A DNA stretch of 64,000 nt from Cubamyces lactineus (Eukaryota > Basidiomycota > Agaricomycetes > Polyporales > Polyporaceae), in NCBI GenBank assembly GCA_022376465.1, contig JACDTU010000007.1, positions 1,364,001-1,428,000 of the forward strand, in the 5' to 3' direction. The translations under genes were made by a program, and so were the position numbers. The notes under the pieces were generated by a model. That model saw only the letters and a list, made by a program, of their open reading frames with translations, made no database searches and was not told the origin of the DNA. Shown here piece after piece: positions 35,607-47,003 of this stretch. Position 1 is the stretch's first letter, and each line of letters opens with the position of its first letter.

Positions 35607-38578
35607 TTAGTGCTCGGTAGGTGGGACCCACTGAAGGTCAGGCTTGTCAAATGCGAAGGCCTCGCTCTCGTAACCGTAGCTCTCGCCATCGCTGCTGAGC
35701 GCCGCCCAATCGCCCTCGACCCGATCGCCCAGCGCCGCAATCTTCGCGCCCCGAGAACGCAGAAAGGCCACGACCTCGCGCGCGCTGCGCCAGCCCACTG
35801 GCTCGACGATCGTTTCCACGCCCTCGTCCGTCTGCCTGTTCGGCTCCGGCGCGTCGTCGACCTGTCCGCCAAACGCACGCGCGAGGTGGACGGACGCGCA
35901 GACGCGCTTCGTCTCGGGGGCACGCGCGAGCTGTGCGAGCAGGGACGCGAGCGCCTTGGAGGCCTCGAACCGGGCCCGCAGGACGTGCCGCATGACACGC
36001 CGGGTCGGCGGGCGGCGCCTCTTGCCTGCAGATCGCGCAGGGGAAGACGGGCTCCCTGATGCGTCCGAGGGCGCAGGCGAGATCGCGCTAGAGCTATCAG
36101 GGCCGGGGGTGACAGGACGCGACTTTGCCTTTGCTTTCGAGCGGTCTACCCACGGATTCTCGGGCGGGACCCGAGGGACGGTGTACTGGGCGACCGCGGA
36201 GAGAGATAGGTCCCACCGCCTGGGCGCCCACACCCCGACTAGCACGCGCCAGGCGGCCACAAGCCGTTTGGCGCTGTTGGGCGCGTCAGGAAAATGTCAG
36301 TTAGAGTTGGAGATTGCAGGGTGCGTACCGCTCGTAGTTATCTAGCAGGCCGAGGACATCACGTCAGCACTCGCGCGTTCGGACCGCAGCAGACGTGGAG
36401 GAGAGAAGGCGACTGACCATCGATGAGCCTGTTATGGTACATGGCGAAGAGAAAGACGAATCCGACCGCAACAAGCGCGCCGACCGGGCTGTACCGCAGG
36501 AACGCCCACACGAAGAAAAACGCAGCGGGGTAAATCATCAGGAGAAGCAATAGTCCGAAGACAACCTTGTTCTGAGCCTGCGTTTCCTCTTCGTCTTCGA
36601 CCAGGCCTGCACCCACGCGCCCCATCACGTAGGCCGGGGCGTGTATCACGAGGGGCACGAAGGAGAATGGGAGCCGGATGAGCAAGGCGATCGTGTCCCG
36701 GATGAGAAGACTGAGCGTGAACAGACGGCTCGGAAGGGGCACGGGTTGTCGTGGGTCGAGGGTGGCTGGCAGTGGCAGGGAAGACAGGACAGCGTTTGTG
36801 AGGTGCGTGGACTCAAGCAGGGAGTAGTATGTTAGCAGATGGCGCTTGATAGCGTTCATGTTCGGGACGAGGTCAGGTGTGGAGAAGAGGTCGACCAGGC
36901 TGTGAGGAAGCCGGTCAGCATGACCCTCCACGCCGGACTCGAAGCCGAGGGACTCACGTCTGCGAGATGGTCACGAAATCGTCCAAGTTAATGGACCGTT
37001 CTTCTGGCCAGAGAAGGTCCCGTGCCATCCGAGCTGCGTAGAGCGTGTCCCTAGACCAGCCGAAAGTTTTGTTCAATGATAAAGTGAATCACTTCCAGAA
37101 ATGCATACCAATCCGGAGCGTTGATCGTCGCCTGAGTGAGCTCTCTCTCAATCGCCGCCGTTAAACGCTTGACGGCCGCACGAGGAGCGCCTTCCTGCTC
37201 CGACATGAATTGTTCTATGTACCCGTCCATCCTGATAGGCTGGCCGAACCTGAGAGCCACTGTGAAGATGCAGCTGGAAGTAGTAGCGGGTACACTCACT
37301 CCATAATCACCTGAAACGCAACAGTCAGAACTCGTCGTCAGCGATGACCTCAGTCGAATCGACAGACCTGGCTACGGTACTTCGACTTGTTCGTGTACAC
37401 GATCGCCGCAGGTATAATCAGGACATCCTGAGCGCCCTTCTGCACTTGGTCTGGATTCTCCTTTGCCCACTTGGTATATTCCAGAGCAGCCCACGCAGCT
37501 CCATCTTTCACCTGCATGATATGAGGCTCGGTATAGCTAGTACCTTCCGGAAACAGCGCCACTGCCTCCCCTGCAGCCAAGGTACGGAATGTGCCACGGA
37601 AGAGAAGTCGCTTGTCTGCAGCCTTGCGGTCGACCGGGATGTTCCCGGCGGAAGTGAGGATGTATTTCATGGCGGGGTTCGCGAACAACGAGGCTGCATA
37701 ATGCTGAGCAGGGCTGCGAGCCTCATGAGCGTAATGTGGCGTACCTTTCGCCCAATAATGAAGAACCCTCTTGTAGGGGAACGCGCTAGCTGCGTACGTA
37801 AAAGTGAGCGTTGCACGTCGGCCGGGTGTCCCGTACTTACAGAGCACTGCCGGGTCCAGCATCATGTTATGATGCGTTGCAGTTCTGCGCATAGACAAAA
37901 GTTAGTTCTGCAGTGTCGATGATACAGCCACAGGCGAACGTTTGTCTCCGCTATTGAGGGCACAAGCCATGAAGCTACGAGTCGGTGGCAGGGGCCGGGA
38001 TCGGAGTACTGGCACCGTAATTAATGCACCTGATCCGCAGCTTCTCTGCGAGGTGCCAGAGAGTGGGACGTGCAATCTCCTCACCCAGCACGGCACTAGA
38101 AGCTATACCGCCATGAATTTGGGACGTCTGCACGTCGCTCCGCATCCAGGTGGCTTGCAGCCCGCCGTATGCCGGTGCCGGCCAACGTCGGCCTGGTGCC
38201 AAGTTCATTGAAGGTGAAGGTGACTGTCGTTCATTACCGCAGTCTCGAGATAACAGGCACTTGACATGCCCCCTTGCAGGCCACGAGTGGACTGCGCGTG
38301 CCCTCGCAATGGCCGATGCAGGTGCCAGGAAGCTGCACAGTCTGGCAGCGGAGTGGCAGAGAACTCGTGCATCCGTACCACACCGCTGACCAGTGTCCGA
38401 GCAAGTCGCGCAGAGTCCGCGAGCAGACGTGTGCATGATAGGACGCTACTCACACTACGATAGGGCCCTCGCGTGGCACGTTCTCCCCACCAATGACATG
38501 GATCTCGGTGAAGAATGAGATCACAGCCCAGCTGGCGATGCGGCGTAGGACGCGGTGCAGAACGTACGCGTCGGACAT
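35607..38578 (-). CDS. Second glycerol-3-phosphate O-acyltransferase, PlsC type (GAT/SCT1-like)
   Basis: A second PlsC acyltransferase of the ER, distinct in sequence from the one at 24456. Exon 1 (38578-38454) is MSDAYVLHRVLRRIASWAVI to ENVPREGPIVV. A 569-nt intron follows, restoring the reading frame at TATHHNMMLDPAVL, the motif I region with the catalytic His and Asp. Next come YKRVLHYWAK, FANPAMKYILTSAGNIPVDR, the motif III region GEAVALFPEGTSYTEPHIMQ, KDGAAWAALEYTKWA and VLIIPAAIVYTNKSKYRSQ. Further exons carry LRFGQPIRMDGYIEQF, NLDDFVTISQTLVDLF and two or three membrane spans (VVFGLLLLLMIYPAAFFFVW; VGALVAVGFVFLFAMY). A Ser/Pro-rich and basic cytoplasmic tail ends in TAA 35607-35609. About nine introns. 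It starts 405 bp from SPC3 on the other strand. Confidence 0.92.
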
Positions 38579-38983
38579 GATGCACGAGGAAGACAAGGAA
38601 GCAGAGCGGTGGGGGAAGGAGAGCAAGGACGAAGAGGTAGGACTGGCGAGGACTGGAGGGCCAGTGCTCCTGAGCGTCGGACTCGGAAGCGGTCGCCCCA
38701 CTCTGCGGGCTGTCAGTGCAGTGCTTGGCTTTCCTGCCAGGGCGCGTCCTGCTTTCCCAATTAGGCAGCTTCCTCGCGTACCAAGCGCCCATCAGCAGCG
38801 CACGTGGCTCACCTCAGTGTACGTGTCTCGCGTTCAGACGCGCCGTCAGATCCATTCAGGACGACGACGCGCTCACCCTCCTCCCATACCACCACCCGCT
38901 CACTCGATATTTCGTCTTTCAGCTTCCAATTGCTCTACTCTTGGTCTATACCCTAGCATAGAGTCAGCCTGAGAAGCGTCAAA
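38579..38983. promoter_or_regulatory. Divergent promoter acyltransferase / SPC3
   Basis: Outward-facing starts at 38578 (minus) and 38984 (plus) leave about 405 bp for both promoters. Plus-strand sequence just before SPC3 is C-rich (38865-38895). No clear TATA box. Confidence 0.55.
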
Positions 38984-39870
38984 ATGCATACTGTTTACTC
39001 GCGGATCAATAATGTCTCGGCGATGCTTTCGACTTGTATAATGGTCTTGCTGGCTGCAGTCTCTCTGTCAACCTTTGTCTTCACTGCGGATCCCAAGGGC
39101 GACCTCTCGGTGTCATCTATCCAAGTGTACGCTCTGCGCTTACTGTCTCTATGCTCTGCGGGCTCACGCTACCGTAGATTCCCCGGGAACGCGAGGCGAT
39201 ACGCCAACAAGAACCAGGACTTTGCCTTCGTGAACTTCAACCTCACTGCAGGTACCACTTCGCACCCGAGCAGTATCCCAGGCCCCCGTTCTCACCCTAC
39301 ATGCTAGACCTGACCCCTCTATTCAATTGGAACACGAAGCAGCTGTTCCTCTACGTGAGCGCAGAGTATGAGAACAAGCGGGGGGTAAGTCCGCGGAGGC
39401 CAACCGTGTACAATCTTGATTGAACTTTCCACAGGTCAAGAACGAAGTTGTCATATGGGATCGTATAGTCCGTCGCAAGGAAGATGCCCAGCTCTCCGTA
39501 GCGGGCCGCAACAAGTACGCATTCCGCGAGCTGAGTGCGTCGTTCAAGTAAGTTCGCTCAGCATCATCCACTGTTTAGTTGCGGTGAGGTTCGCTCAGTG
39601 TCAGCAATCTGAGCTGAGCGGATCTCGCCTACTGTGTGTCAAGCCAGGGCAAGCGTCAACATGTTGTCTCAAGGCTGTTTCCGGTCCCTCTGTCCTGGGT
39701 GAGATTTGTCGGCGAATCTGACCACTTTTGTCCGTGAACACAGGAACGCTGGTCCGGCGCATTACACTCTCAAATACAATGTCATGCCATATGTTGGGGC
39801 ACTGACGTACGGTGAGGCTGCAAGGACTGCGGAGCCTGTACCGTTCCCTGAACGTCAGGAACTGTCGTGA
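38984..39870 (+). CDS. SPC3: Signal peptidase complex subunit 3 (SPC22/23)
   Basis: An essential ER subunit of the signal peptidase complex. The start MHTVYSRINNVSAMLSTCIM gives the short cytoplasmic end and single membrane span (MLSTCIMVLLAAVSLSTFVF), followed by a lumenal domain. A first intron inside a Val codon (donor near 39125) joins SSIQV to FPGNARRYANKNQDFAFVNF. The next exons carry DLTPLFNWNTKQLFLYVSAE, then EVVIWDRIVRRKEDAQLSVA and KYAFRELSASF. The last exon is NAGPAHYTLKYNVMPYVGAL to PFPERQELS, with TGA 39868-39870. The pattern LTPLFNWNTKQLF-YV-AEY and the W-D-x-I motif are family hallmarks. The length of about 185 residues fits. Confidence 0.94.
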
Positions 39871-40830
39871 TTTCTCTCTTTCACGAGATAGGATGTCATA
39901 TCGCCGACTGTACCGCATCTAGTTTGGAGGTCATCCAGGTTCTCTGAGACATGTGTATTTTTCATTATAACAGGGCGCTATCTTTGTACGAGTGGGAGAG
40001 GCTTCCAATCTCGACATGGTGCAATTGAGCGGCATGCGGAACATTTCGCGAGCAACTTCGACATTGAAGCGAAGGCGTCGTGACATATGCAGCGCACGGT
40101 GCGTGGTCAACTTCTCAAGGACGTGGAACGCGATGCACGAGGAGAGCCACATGCCGAGGCTCGAAACGCGTGTAACGACATCGAACCCGTTCATCCCGGC
40201 CGTTGTGCGGCCTGGTCCCAGCACTCATTTACCGTAACGATGGTGTTCGTACACAGCGACGAGGACACGAGCCAGGGTGCTCGCACGCATCCCCGCGGGG
40301 ACCGACGGCCGTACTAACTGCTTCCACCCGCCTCAGAACGACGCGACATCTACGCTCAATATAGCGGAGTGTCCGGGATCGCCTGCATCTCCAGCCACCA
40401 GCGAACAATGCCTGCTTTTTTCGGCATCGCTTGTGGTCCTTACGCGCGAGACTGCGGTACGACGAGCGCATGGCCAGGCACGTGGGCACGTCTCTGCATT
40501 GGTGCTGCCATCGCATTCGCTTTCTTCTTCGCCGACTAACCAGACTTGACTCTCACTGCCATCCAGCGCGCTCGTCGTCGCCGCCTGCCCGATCCCTCGA
40601 CCATGGCAGGCAGCGTTCAAATCGAGTTTCATGAGAAGTCATATTTCCAACAACGCCAGCCGAGCAACTCTCGTCCTTTGATCTTCGAGATGCGCTTCGA
40701 TCACGCGCGTTCTTTCATCTCGGATCTTATGAAGGCTGCTGTCCCACCTTGTCCCACCTGCGTGGGTACAACCTGATCTCGCACGATAACGGACGAGCGT
40801 TGGGTCGAGGTTCGTGAATCGCATCGATAG

Positions 40831-41442
40831 TGCAGCATCGCCGGAAACCCTCATGATCAGTTCCAGCGCCAGCTTCGTACAAAGGAATGGAACCAACAGC
40901 GCGAATACTTCGAGTACGCATGGAGACACCCGTCACACTGCTGCCCAACGACCGCCCAAGCTGCTCAATCCGATGAACGTCGAGCGAGGGCGGCACGCGC
41001 GTTCGAACGTTTCAGCGACGTCGCCGGCTGTGAGAGCGGTGCTTCTGCAGCGTCGCTGAGGCTAGAACGTTTTCCGACACGAAGCCGTTGGTACGTTCCC
41101 AAACATCCTCTTATGCCCGCATTTGAGGGTGGTACCGGCGGAGACGACTTACCCACAGAGACCACGGCATCGCTGTCATCTGCGCGGGAGAAGGGCGGGC
41201 TGTCAAACGCCTACGAGTCGGGCGCAGGCGCACCGTCGGATCTCGTGCAACGTCCGCGGCGGTCCTCTGTGTTTCCTGTGTCCCTCGCACCGATCGCTCC
41301 GCTCGGGAGCGGTCTGTGCGAGGACGCAGCGGTATGGTCTACACTCGGCCTCACGCACGCCTACTCTATCTTCGCCTACGGGCGTTCTAGATTGCTGCAA
41401 TTGCATCGCATGTCGGCATGTCTGGGAAGAGGAAACCGGTAG
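40831..41442 (+). other. Open frame of about 200 codons, possible internal exon or decayed gene
   Basis: An open frame follows a TAG at 40828-40830 (TAG or TGCAG could serve as an acceptor) and runs to a stop at 41440-41442. The product begins SIAGNPHDQFQRQLRTKEWN and contains REYFEYAWRHP and RAARAFERFSDVAG, a charged, fairly natural composition. The only in-frame ATG is late, at 41113. I recognise no family. It could be an internal exon of an unresolved gene, a decayed gene, or chance. Confidence 0.25.
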
Positions 41443-43683
41443 ACGCATTCTGGGTGAGAAGTTACCTTAATATCGGAAGGTTCACGTACCAGCCCCCAGT
41501 GACAGATCTAGTGCCCGGATAAATCGCACCCTCGACCGCCATTTCTGGGCTCTGGGCCGTCCCGAAGCACAGTGTTCGTTCAATATTTCCTCTTCCGTCC
41601 GTGTTACCTTGCACCTTATACCCGGCTCACTGTTGCCGTGCGTTCCCGTCGCGCGATTGGGAGAGCATAACGGCACGTTTCGCCGAGGTCAGCGATATGA
41701 AGTGCTGCTCGAGCTCTGCGAAGGTTCTGATCTCCAACCCGTACCTATGCGAAATTTGCGAGCGGTTGGATGAGTGGCTAGTGATGTCACAAGGCATTCC
41801 CCGGGAGGGCAGATACGACACTCAATGCGTCCGAGCTGAGGTTCTCGTCGTGGGTTGCGTTCCATAACCATGCGCAGCGCAATCGTAACGCGCGCGTAGA
41901 GGAGTTTCAGGATATTGGCGTCATAACTCAAACTGACCGCCTTCGAGACGTACAAGAGGCGTATAAACGGCAATCCAGGGGAACATCTGGGCGGGTGCGC
42001 CAAATCACCGTATGAAGCAGGGACCAGAACCTCCATCACGAGCAAGTGGAACTCTGTCCGAGGGAGCGTACTTCCCGCAGCCTTTATCCGTGTTGAGAAC
42101 AAGGCCGTCGATCGTAAGAGTGCGTCCGATTGCTGGTCTGGGGTTTCCCAACGGGTCTAAATTTGATTTACCTGGTTCCTCGCCTGCAAATTCGTCATCA
42201 CAACTACTGCGATGGAATAGTGACAAGCCACGCAGAGCCGGCGATGTCGCAAGACGGACCCCAGTTCGACGTCGCCATGGAACGTGCAGTTCATAGAATA
42301 GTGCTAGCTCGTCCTGAAGCGAGCCCTTCGTCATTCTAACATGCGGAAGGTGGCTTGCGCAACGTCGACTATAGTGCGGTGGGCCGGGCAGAGGCCTGAG
42401 GCCTGCCTGGCAGGACTAACACGCGGAATGCGCACTATTCAAAGTCGAGCGCAAGAGCCTCGGGCGATGTGGGGAAGCGTTGGGCCGTGGCGCCCAAACA
42501 TAGCATGGTTCGTACCTGTGTGCTGTGCATCGCACCGACCGAGCCACGCGTTTTTGGGCACGACGCCCCATGGGTGATGGCGTTACGCGGGTCCTGTCCC
42601 GGACGAAGACAAGGAAGGGCAAACGACTCTGACTGCGACCAACAGGGCGTGTCAGCCGTGAGTGCGGCTCGTCCGATGCAGACCCTCGATGACGAGCCAA
42701 GCCGCCCGGTTTGGGCGCGAGCCTGAGCGGGGGAGCACATGGCGGTTGCATCAGAATTTTATTTTATGAAAGCAGGTGAACATCTTCCCACATGCATTAC
42801 ATGGCGCACGCACCGGGCTTCGTGTCTGTGCCCATCGTTCTAGTGCAGCCTGAGACGCGAACGCTGGGCGTACCGTGTGAGCGACGCTGGTGGCGAGTCC
42901 AGCAGCGAGGGTTGTGTCGGACGGGGACTTGCGAGAGAGCGAGGACGGTGCGAGCTTCGGGTTCGGTTATCTGGTGAGGAGGATAGTATGATCTCTATCC
43001 CAGAGCCTCGAGGCATAGCTTCTGGCCATTGTGTAGACTGTGATTGACGTCGAGTGCTCAGCCAATTGAATTGCCTCACGCAGCCAACACTATATCCTCC
43101 GGACCACCCTTGCCTTACGCGGCTTCCCCGTGAAAATACAAACGCTGGCGAGATCTGTAACAGCGTTTTCCCGGACAATTGATTCCCTCTCGGCGGGCGT
43201 TCCACTAGGCGAAGAACCCGAGGGATGGGTTACTCGGAGTCGGGAAAGCAATGTCGATGTCACCCGAAACCCTGTCCAGGAATTCGAAGTCGGGGTCGTC
43301 GTTGATGGTGGGCACTCGCGTTGAGCATTTGCTTCCGCTTCGTGGTCCGCGCGACAACTGAACGAATGATAGCAAATGGGGATTGTCAGCTTGACGCGCA
43401 TCGGCCCTGATTCAGAGGTATGATGACCGATTGGGCGGCGCGAAGGGGCTGGAAAGACGATAGTTCGCAGTGTCACGATAGCCTTAGGTGAGCTGAGGTA
43501 CGGCTAGTATATCTTCGGAAGGCTATCGCCCTCGGGGTTTGCCCAGGAATGTCACAAAGTGGCAGATTTAGCTGATTGTAGGGTTCCATCATATGACTCT
43601 AATTTTTCGAGGCCGAGCAGACGCTGGCGCTTGCGACCCGCGCAGCCCTGAGCATCTTACGCTTCCCGGTTTCTCTCTTCACC

Positions 43684-43694
43684 TTAATATAAGA
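43684..43694 (+). promoter_or_regulatory. TATA-like element before Zn2Cys6 gene
   Basis: The sequence TTAATATAAGA lies about 152 bp before the start codon and is followed by a C/T-rich stretch at 43725-43800. Both fit a fungal promoter, but the assignment rests on position and motif only. Confidence 0.4.
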
Positions 43695-43845
43695 GATGGG
43701 ACCTACAAAGGCCCCGCCGTCGAATCCTTCCCTCTCTCCTCGCGAACCTCTCCATCCCGCCCCGCTCCCTGCCGCAGCCCCCGATTGACGTTCTGCGTCG
43801 TCCGTTCCGCCTTTCTTGCACACCTTCCTAATTCGCACAGCCCGA

Positions 43846-45435
43846 ATGTCGGCCCAACCACCCCCGCCCCTCTCCCAAGGCGTGACCGACTTCGAATCCG
43901 ACTCCGAGTATCTTGGGACCCCTGTTGACCTTCCTTCTACCTCTCAGCCCCACGTCGCAGGATATGGACCGTTAGACGATTATTACTGCCCCTCATCGTC
44001 CTACGAGAACTCATCCGAGTTCGTCGCCGGCCACCCCGCCCCCCAATACCGGTATAGCGATCCAGAGCCCGTGGCGCCTCAACAGAGTTTTCTCCTGGGG
44101 CAGGGCTACTATGAGGTGCGTCTTTCTAAACCCTCGTCTAGTGATATCGTTTGTAATCTATGGAGTTAGGCCGCCTCTTCGGAGGACTGCACTCGCTCCA
44201 ACGGCGTCATGCCCTATCATTGGCTTGGTTCCGGACATGCTGTGGCTAATTCAGAGCGCGATCAGATGGCACCCTGCTCTCAGGAAGGCGTATCGGCGAC
44301 GACAGACGGCGCCAGCCAAGGGCTTGGACGTCGCCCAGATGACCCCTGTGCCCCATACGCCGCAGCTTCTCTTCAGTATCCAGAGTATCACGAAGACCCT
44401 GTTGCGTATGGCGATAACATGCACACCCCTTCTCATTCCTCGGGCAGGAGCCGACAGCCCGATCTAGTATGCGACACGGTACGTGAGTCCCTTGCGTATG
44501 CTGAAACCCATCGACTGACAGAACCCAGCAGAACGTGAGTTATCCGCTACCAGGCGGTCAGCGGCTGCATGGGAGCCGCGATGACGCGTTGGTGCCTTCG
44601 GCCGCCTCATACGCTCAGGCGTATTACAACGATCGCTATGTCGAGTCGCCAATCGAGGAGCCTGGGCAATGTGACCCATTGGTAACCAGCTCAGGTATGT
44701 CTCCCACGTGTTCTGATGGGCCTGCTGCTCAACGTCGGGTTGCCTTTAAGGTTGCGCGCCTCAGCCATCGGGCGGTTACGATGGCCAGTCGCAGTCCTGC
44801 GCACCGCACCTGGACACGCATTTGTCTGCATCCCACGTGCAGGTCCGGCGCACCACCTCCCATGCAGTCCGCTTTTATCAACCTCCTTCCTGTCCCTACT
44901 CATACCCGGTCATTGACGGTCCGATGCTGGAAGCGCCTGGATACTCGTCTGACCCGCTATCTGTCTCTTCGCATCTCTACCCTCATTCGGTGATACACGC
45001 GCCTCGACCCCAGCAGCTACATGACATCCATACTTTGCATGATAGCACCTGTCTTCCGGGCGAGTCACAAGGGCGTTTCCCTTCTCACCACGTCCTCTCT
45101 ATTCCCAACGGCCCTATGCATCCCATTCCCCGGCCATCCTCGTTGATCGAGGACAACCCGAAGAAGCCTCTAACGCTCGCGTGCTTCTTCTGCCGGAAGC
45201 GCAAGATTGCCTGCCAAAGCCCGCCTGCGAACTCACCAGATCGCACTTGCAAGTACGCATTCGTCCGCCTTGTTTTCCAGGGCCGACACTGACAGTTCTA
45301 TATGACAGCCAATGCGCTAAGCGCAAACTGAAATGCGTATATCCTGCGACGTCACGGCGTGGTGTACGCCCTCGGGTCTACGATCTGCACGCTGACGACC
45401 GCCTCTCGCGCCAGTCCGCGCCGCTCTCTCTTTGA
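43846..45435 (+). CDS. Zn2Cys6 fungal-type transcription regulator, C-terminal zinc cluster
   Basis: Starts MSAQPPPPLSQGVTDFESDS at 43846 and is low-complexity for most of its length: Pro-, Ser-, His- and Tyr-rich with acidic patches, as in an intrinsically disordered activation region. Near the end lies a binuclear zinc cluster, LACFFCRKRKIACQSPP, followed after an intron (donor near 45251, acceptor near 45309) by CNQCAKRKLKCVYP. The cysteine spacing C-x2-C-x6-C ... C-x2-C-x6-C is exact, and the arginine/lysine patch between the first cysteines fits DNA binding. The tail stops at 45433-45435. Exons at 44116-44170 and later are less certain because the middle is low-complexity. In most relatives the cluster is N-terminal. 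Target genes are unknown. Confidence 0.85.
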
Positions 45436-47003
45436 CTGCATTGATTACGTCTGCACCGTGCCGCCGTTGTTCGTTGGGTCCGAGCCTCCCCGGACTCTTG
45501 GCTCCCCTGCTCGCGTTCTCACATCTGACATTATCGCCCCGCCATCTCCATCTACACCCGCCCCTCGCCCTTGCCCTTGCCCTCGCCCGCGCTCCGCGCG
45601 TCCCCCTCTCCTGCGCTTCGAGCGCTCGGAGAGCTCCGTTGTGTGTTGCTTCGCTCAGGAACTCTGTCTTGCACTATATCGGATTTTCCACTGTCGTCGT
45701 ATTGTCGCTTGCTCTGCTCCATCATCGCGCCCCTTGTGTTGACCACAGCCCCGCTCACCCCTCCGCGTAGATTACTCCTCTCACCTGCATCGGCCCGCAT
45801 CCGTACTGTACCGCTAAAATTACTACTACCGCAGACGGACATTGTGCTACGTTATTTGCATTGCATTGTGGCTTTCGCGAGCAGGCTTCGAGCCGGCAAT
45901 CGCGATCGGACTCCTCCGTACCTCAGCCGTCCCCTCCTTGTACTCTAGCTAGTGTTTACTGCCACTGTTGCATGTGCTTCGATTATCCATATGCATCACA
46001 CACGCATTATGTCTTCGTGTCCGGTTTTTCAGGATCAGATTGCGTATTGCCCGTCCATTTTGCCAGTGCGGCATCCTCCGCCGTCCCTGGTGGGAGCTGA
46101 TACGGGATCCCGAGGAGGTGCGTGACTGCGTCATCAACGAGCGCATCTGGGCTTGAGGGTGAGGTTATCAGGCCGTGGCCGGAGATGGGTATGTGCTAGC
46201 TCGACGGCCCGGTACGTAAGAGAAGACAGGGTCGAGGAAGGGCACGAAGCCGCCACCAGAAGCAGCAGGCCTGCCGAGCTCACTGCCCCTCACCGAGTTC
46301 TCAGGGATCCGGGCACAGCTGGAGGGCCGAGGGGATCTACACGTTCTCCGAGTCCGAGACTCCGAGTCGAGAAACGGTACGTACGCACGCATGTACCCGG
46401 CGAACCGTGCGCACGATGCCATACTCGAACGCGTGTCGGAACGGCCAGGCTGACAGCTGAAGCACTCGCCTAGCGCGAATAGCTGGAGGCCCCCCTTCCC
46501 CCGTCGGAGAGGGCTCGCGAGGACGATCAGAATTGACAGAGTGCGAGCGGGGGCACATGTGCCCCACTCCCACACCTCGCGGAAGTACAATCCCGTATGT
46601 ACGAGCAAGCATCCAGCGGGCGGCGGAGATCTCGGGGCGGAGTGTGCCAGTGGACGTTGGATGTTGTCGGATCGTATGGTTGCGGGGTCACGGTGAGCAT
46701 GTTTCGCCTGCGCGCACGGAGCTCCCCGTCATGCGACACTTGGGCTTGTGCAGACGTTTGCGTCAGGCAGCGATCACTGAGAAGCCACACACTCGATCCA
46801 GCTCAAAGGAGGGGACATAGAGAGGTGCAAGAAACAGGCAAGTCCAGTCCGACTGTCCGTTGCAGCTGTCTAACACACACTGCCAAACAACACGCAAAGA
46901 CCTAGGTATCCGTGTCCAACTGCACCCGCCTCTACCAATGGCTACTACTGGGACCCCGTGTCTAAGTAGCAGGAAAACTATCGTATACCGTATATCACAA
47001 ATA
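45436..47003. other. Intergenic region, no gene seen
   Basis: About 1.6 kb between the Zn2Cys6 gene (plus) and the stop of the magnesium transporter (minus). It should carry both 3' ends. A C/T-rich run lies at about 45535-45620. Open frames lack similarity and I found no RNA gene. Confidence 0.45.

Larger units (their letters stand above)
39871..43845. other. Gene-poor stretch of about 4 kb
   Basis: No recognisable family or consistent exon chain was found in either strand. Several frames of 60-200 codons are open, but they lack hydrophobic-core or motif structure, and frames of similar length overlap in both strands. The best single candidate is listed separately at 40831-41442. I saw no transposase, reverse transcriptase, long terminal repeat or tandem repeat by eye. 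This may be a decayed gene or old element, but I cannot show that. Confidence 0.45.

Noticed and set aside
37942..38389. Open frames inside the 569-nt intron
   Set aside because: They are short, overlap on both strands and match nothing known; kept only as part of the long-intron observation.
39871..43845. An intact transposon or LTR element
   Set aside because: I saw no transposase or reverse-transcriptase motif and no long direct or inverted repeats by eye; a repeat search could change this.
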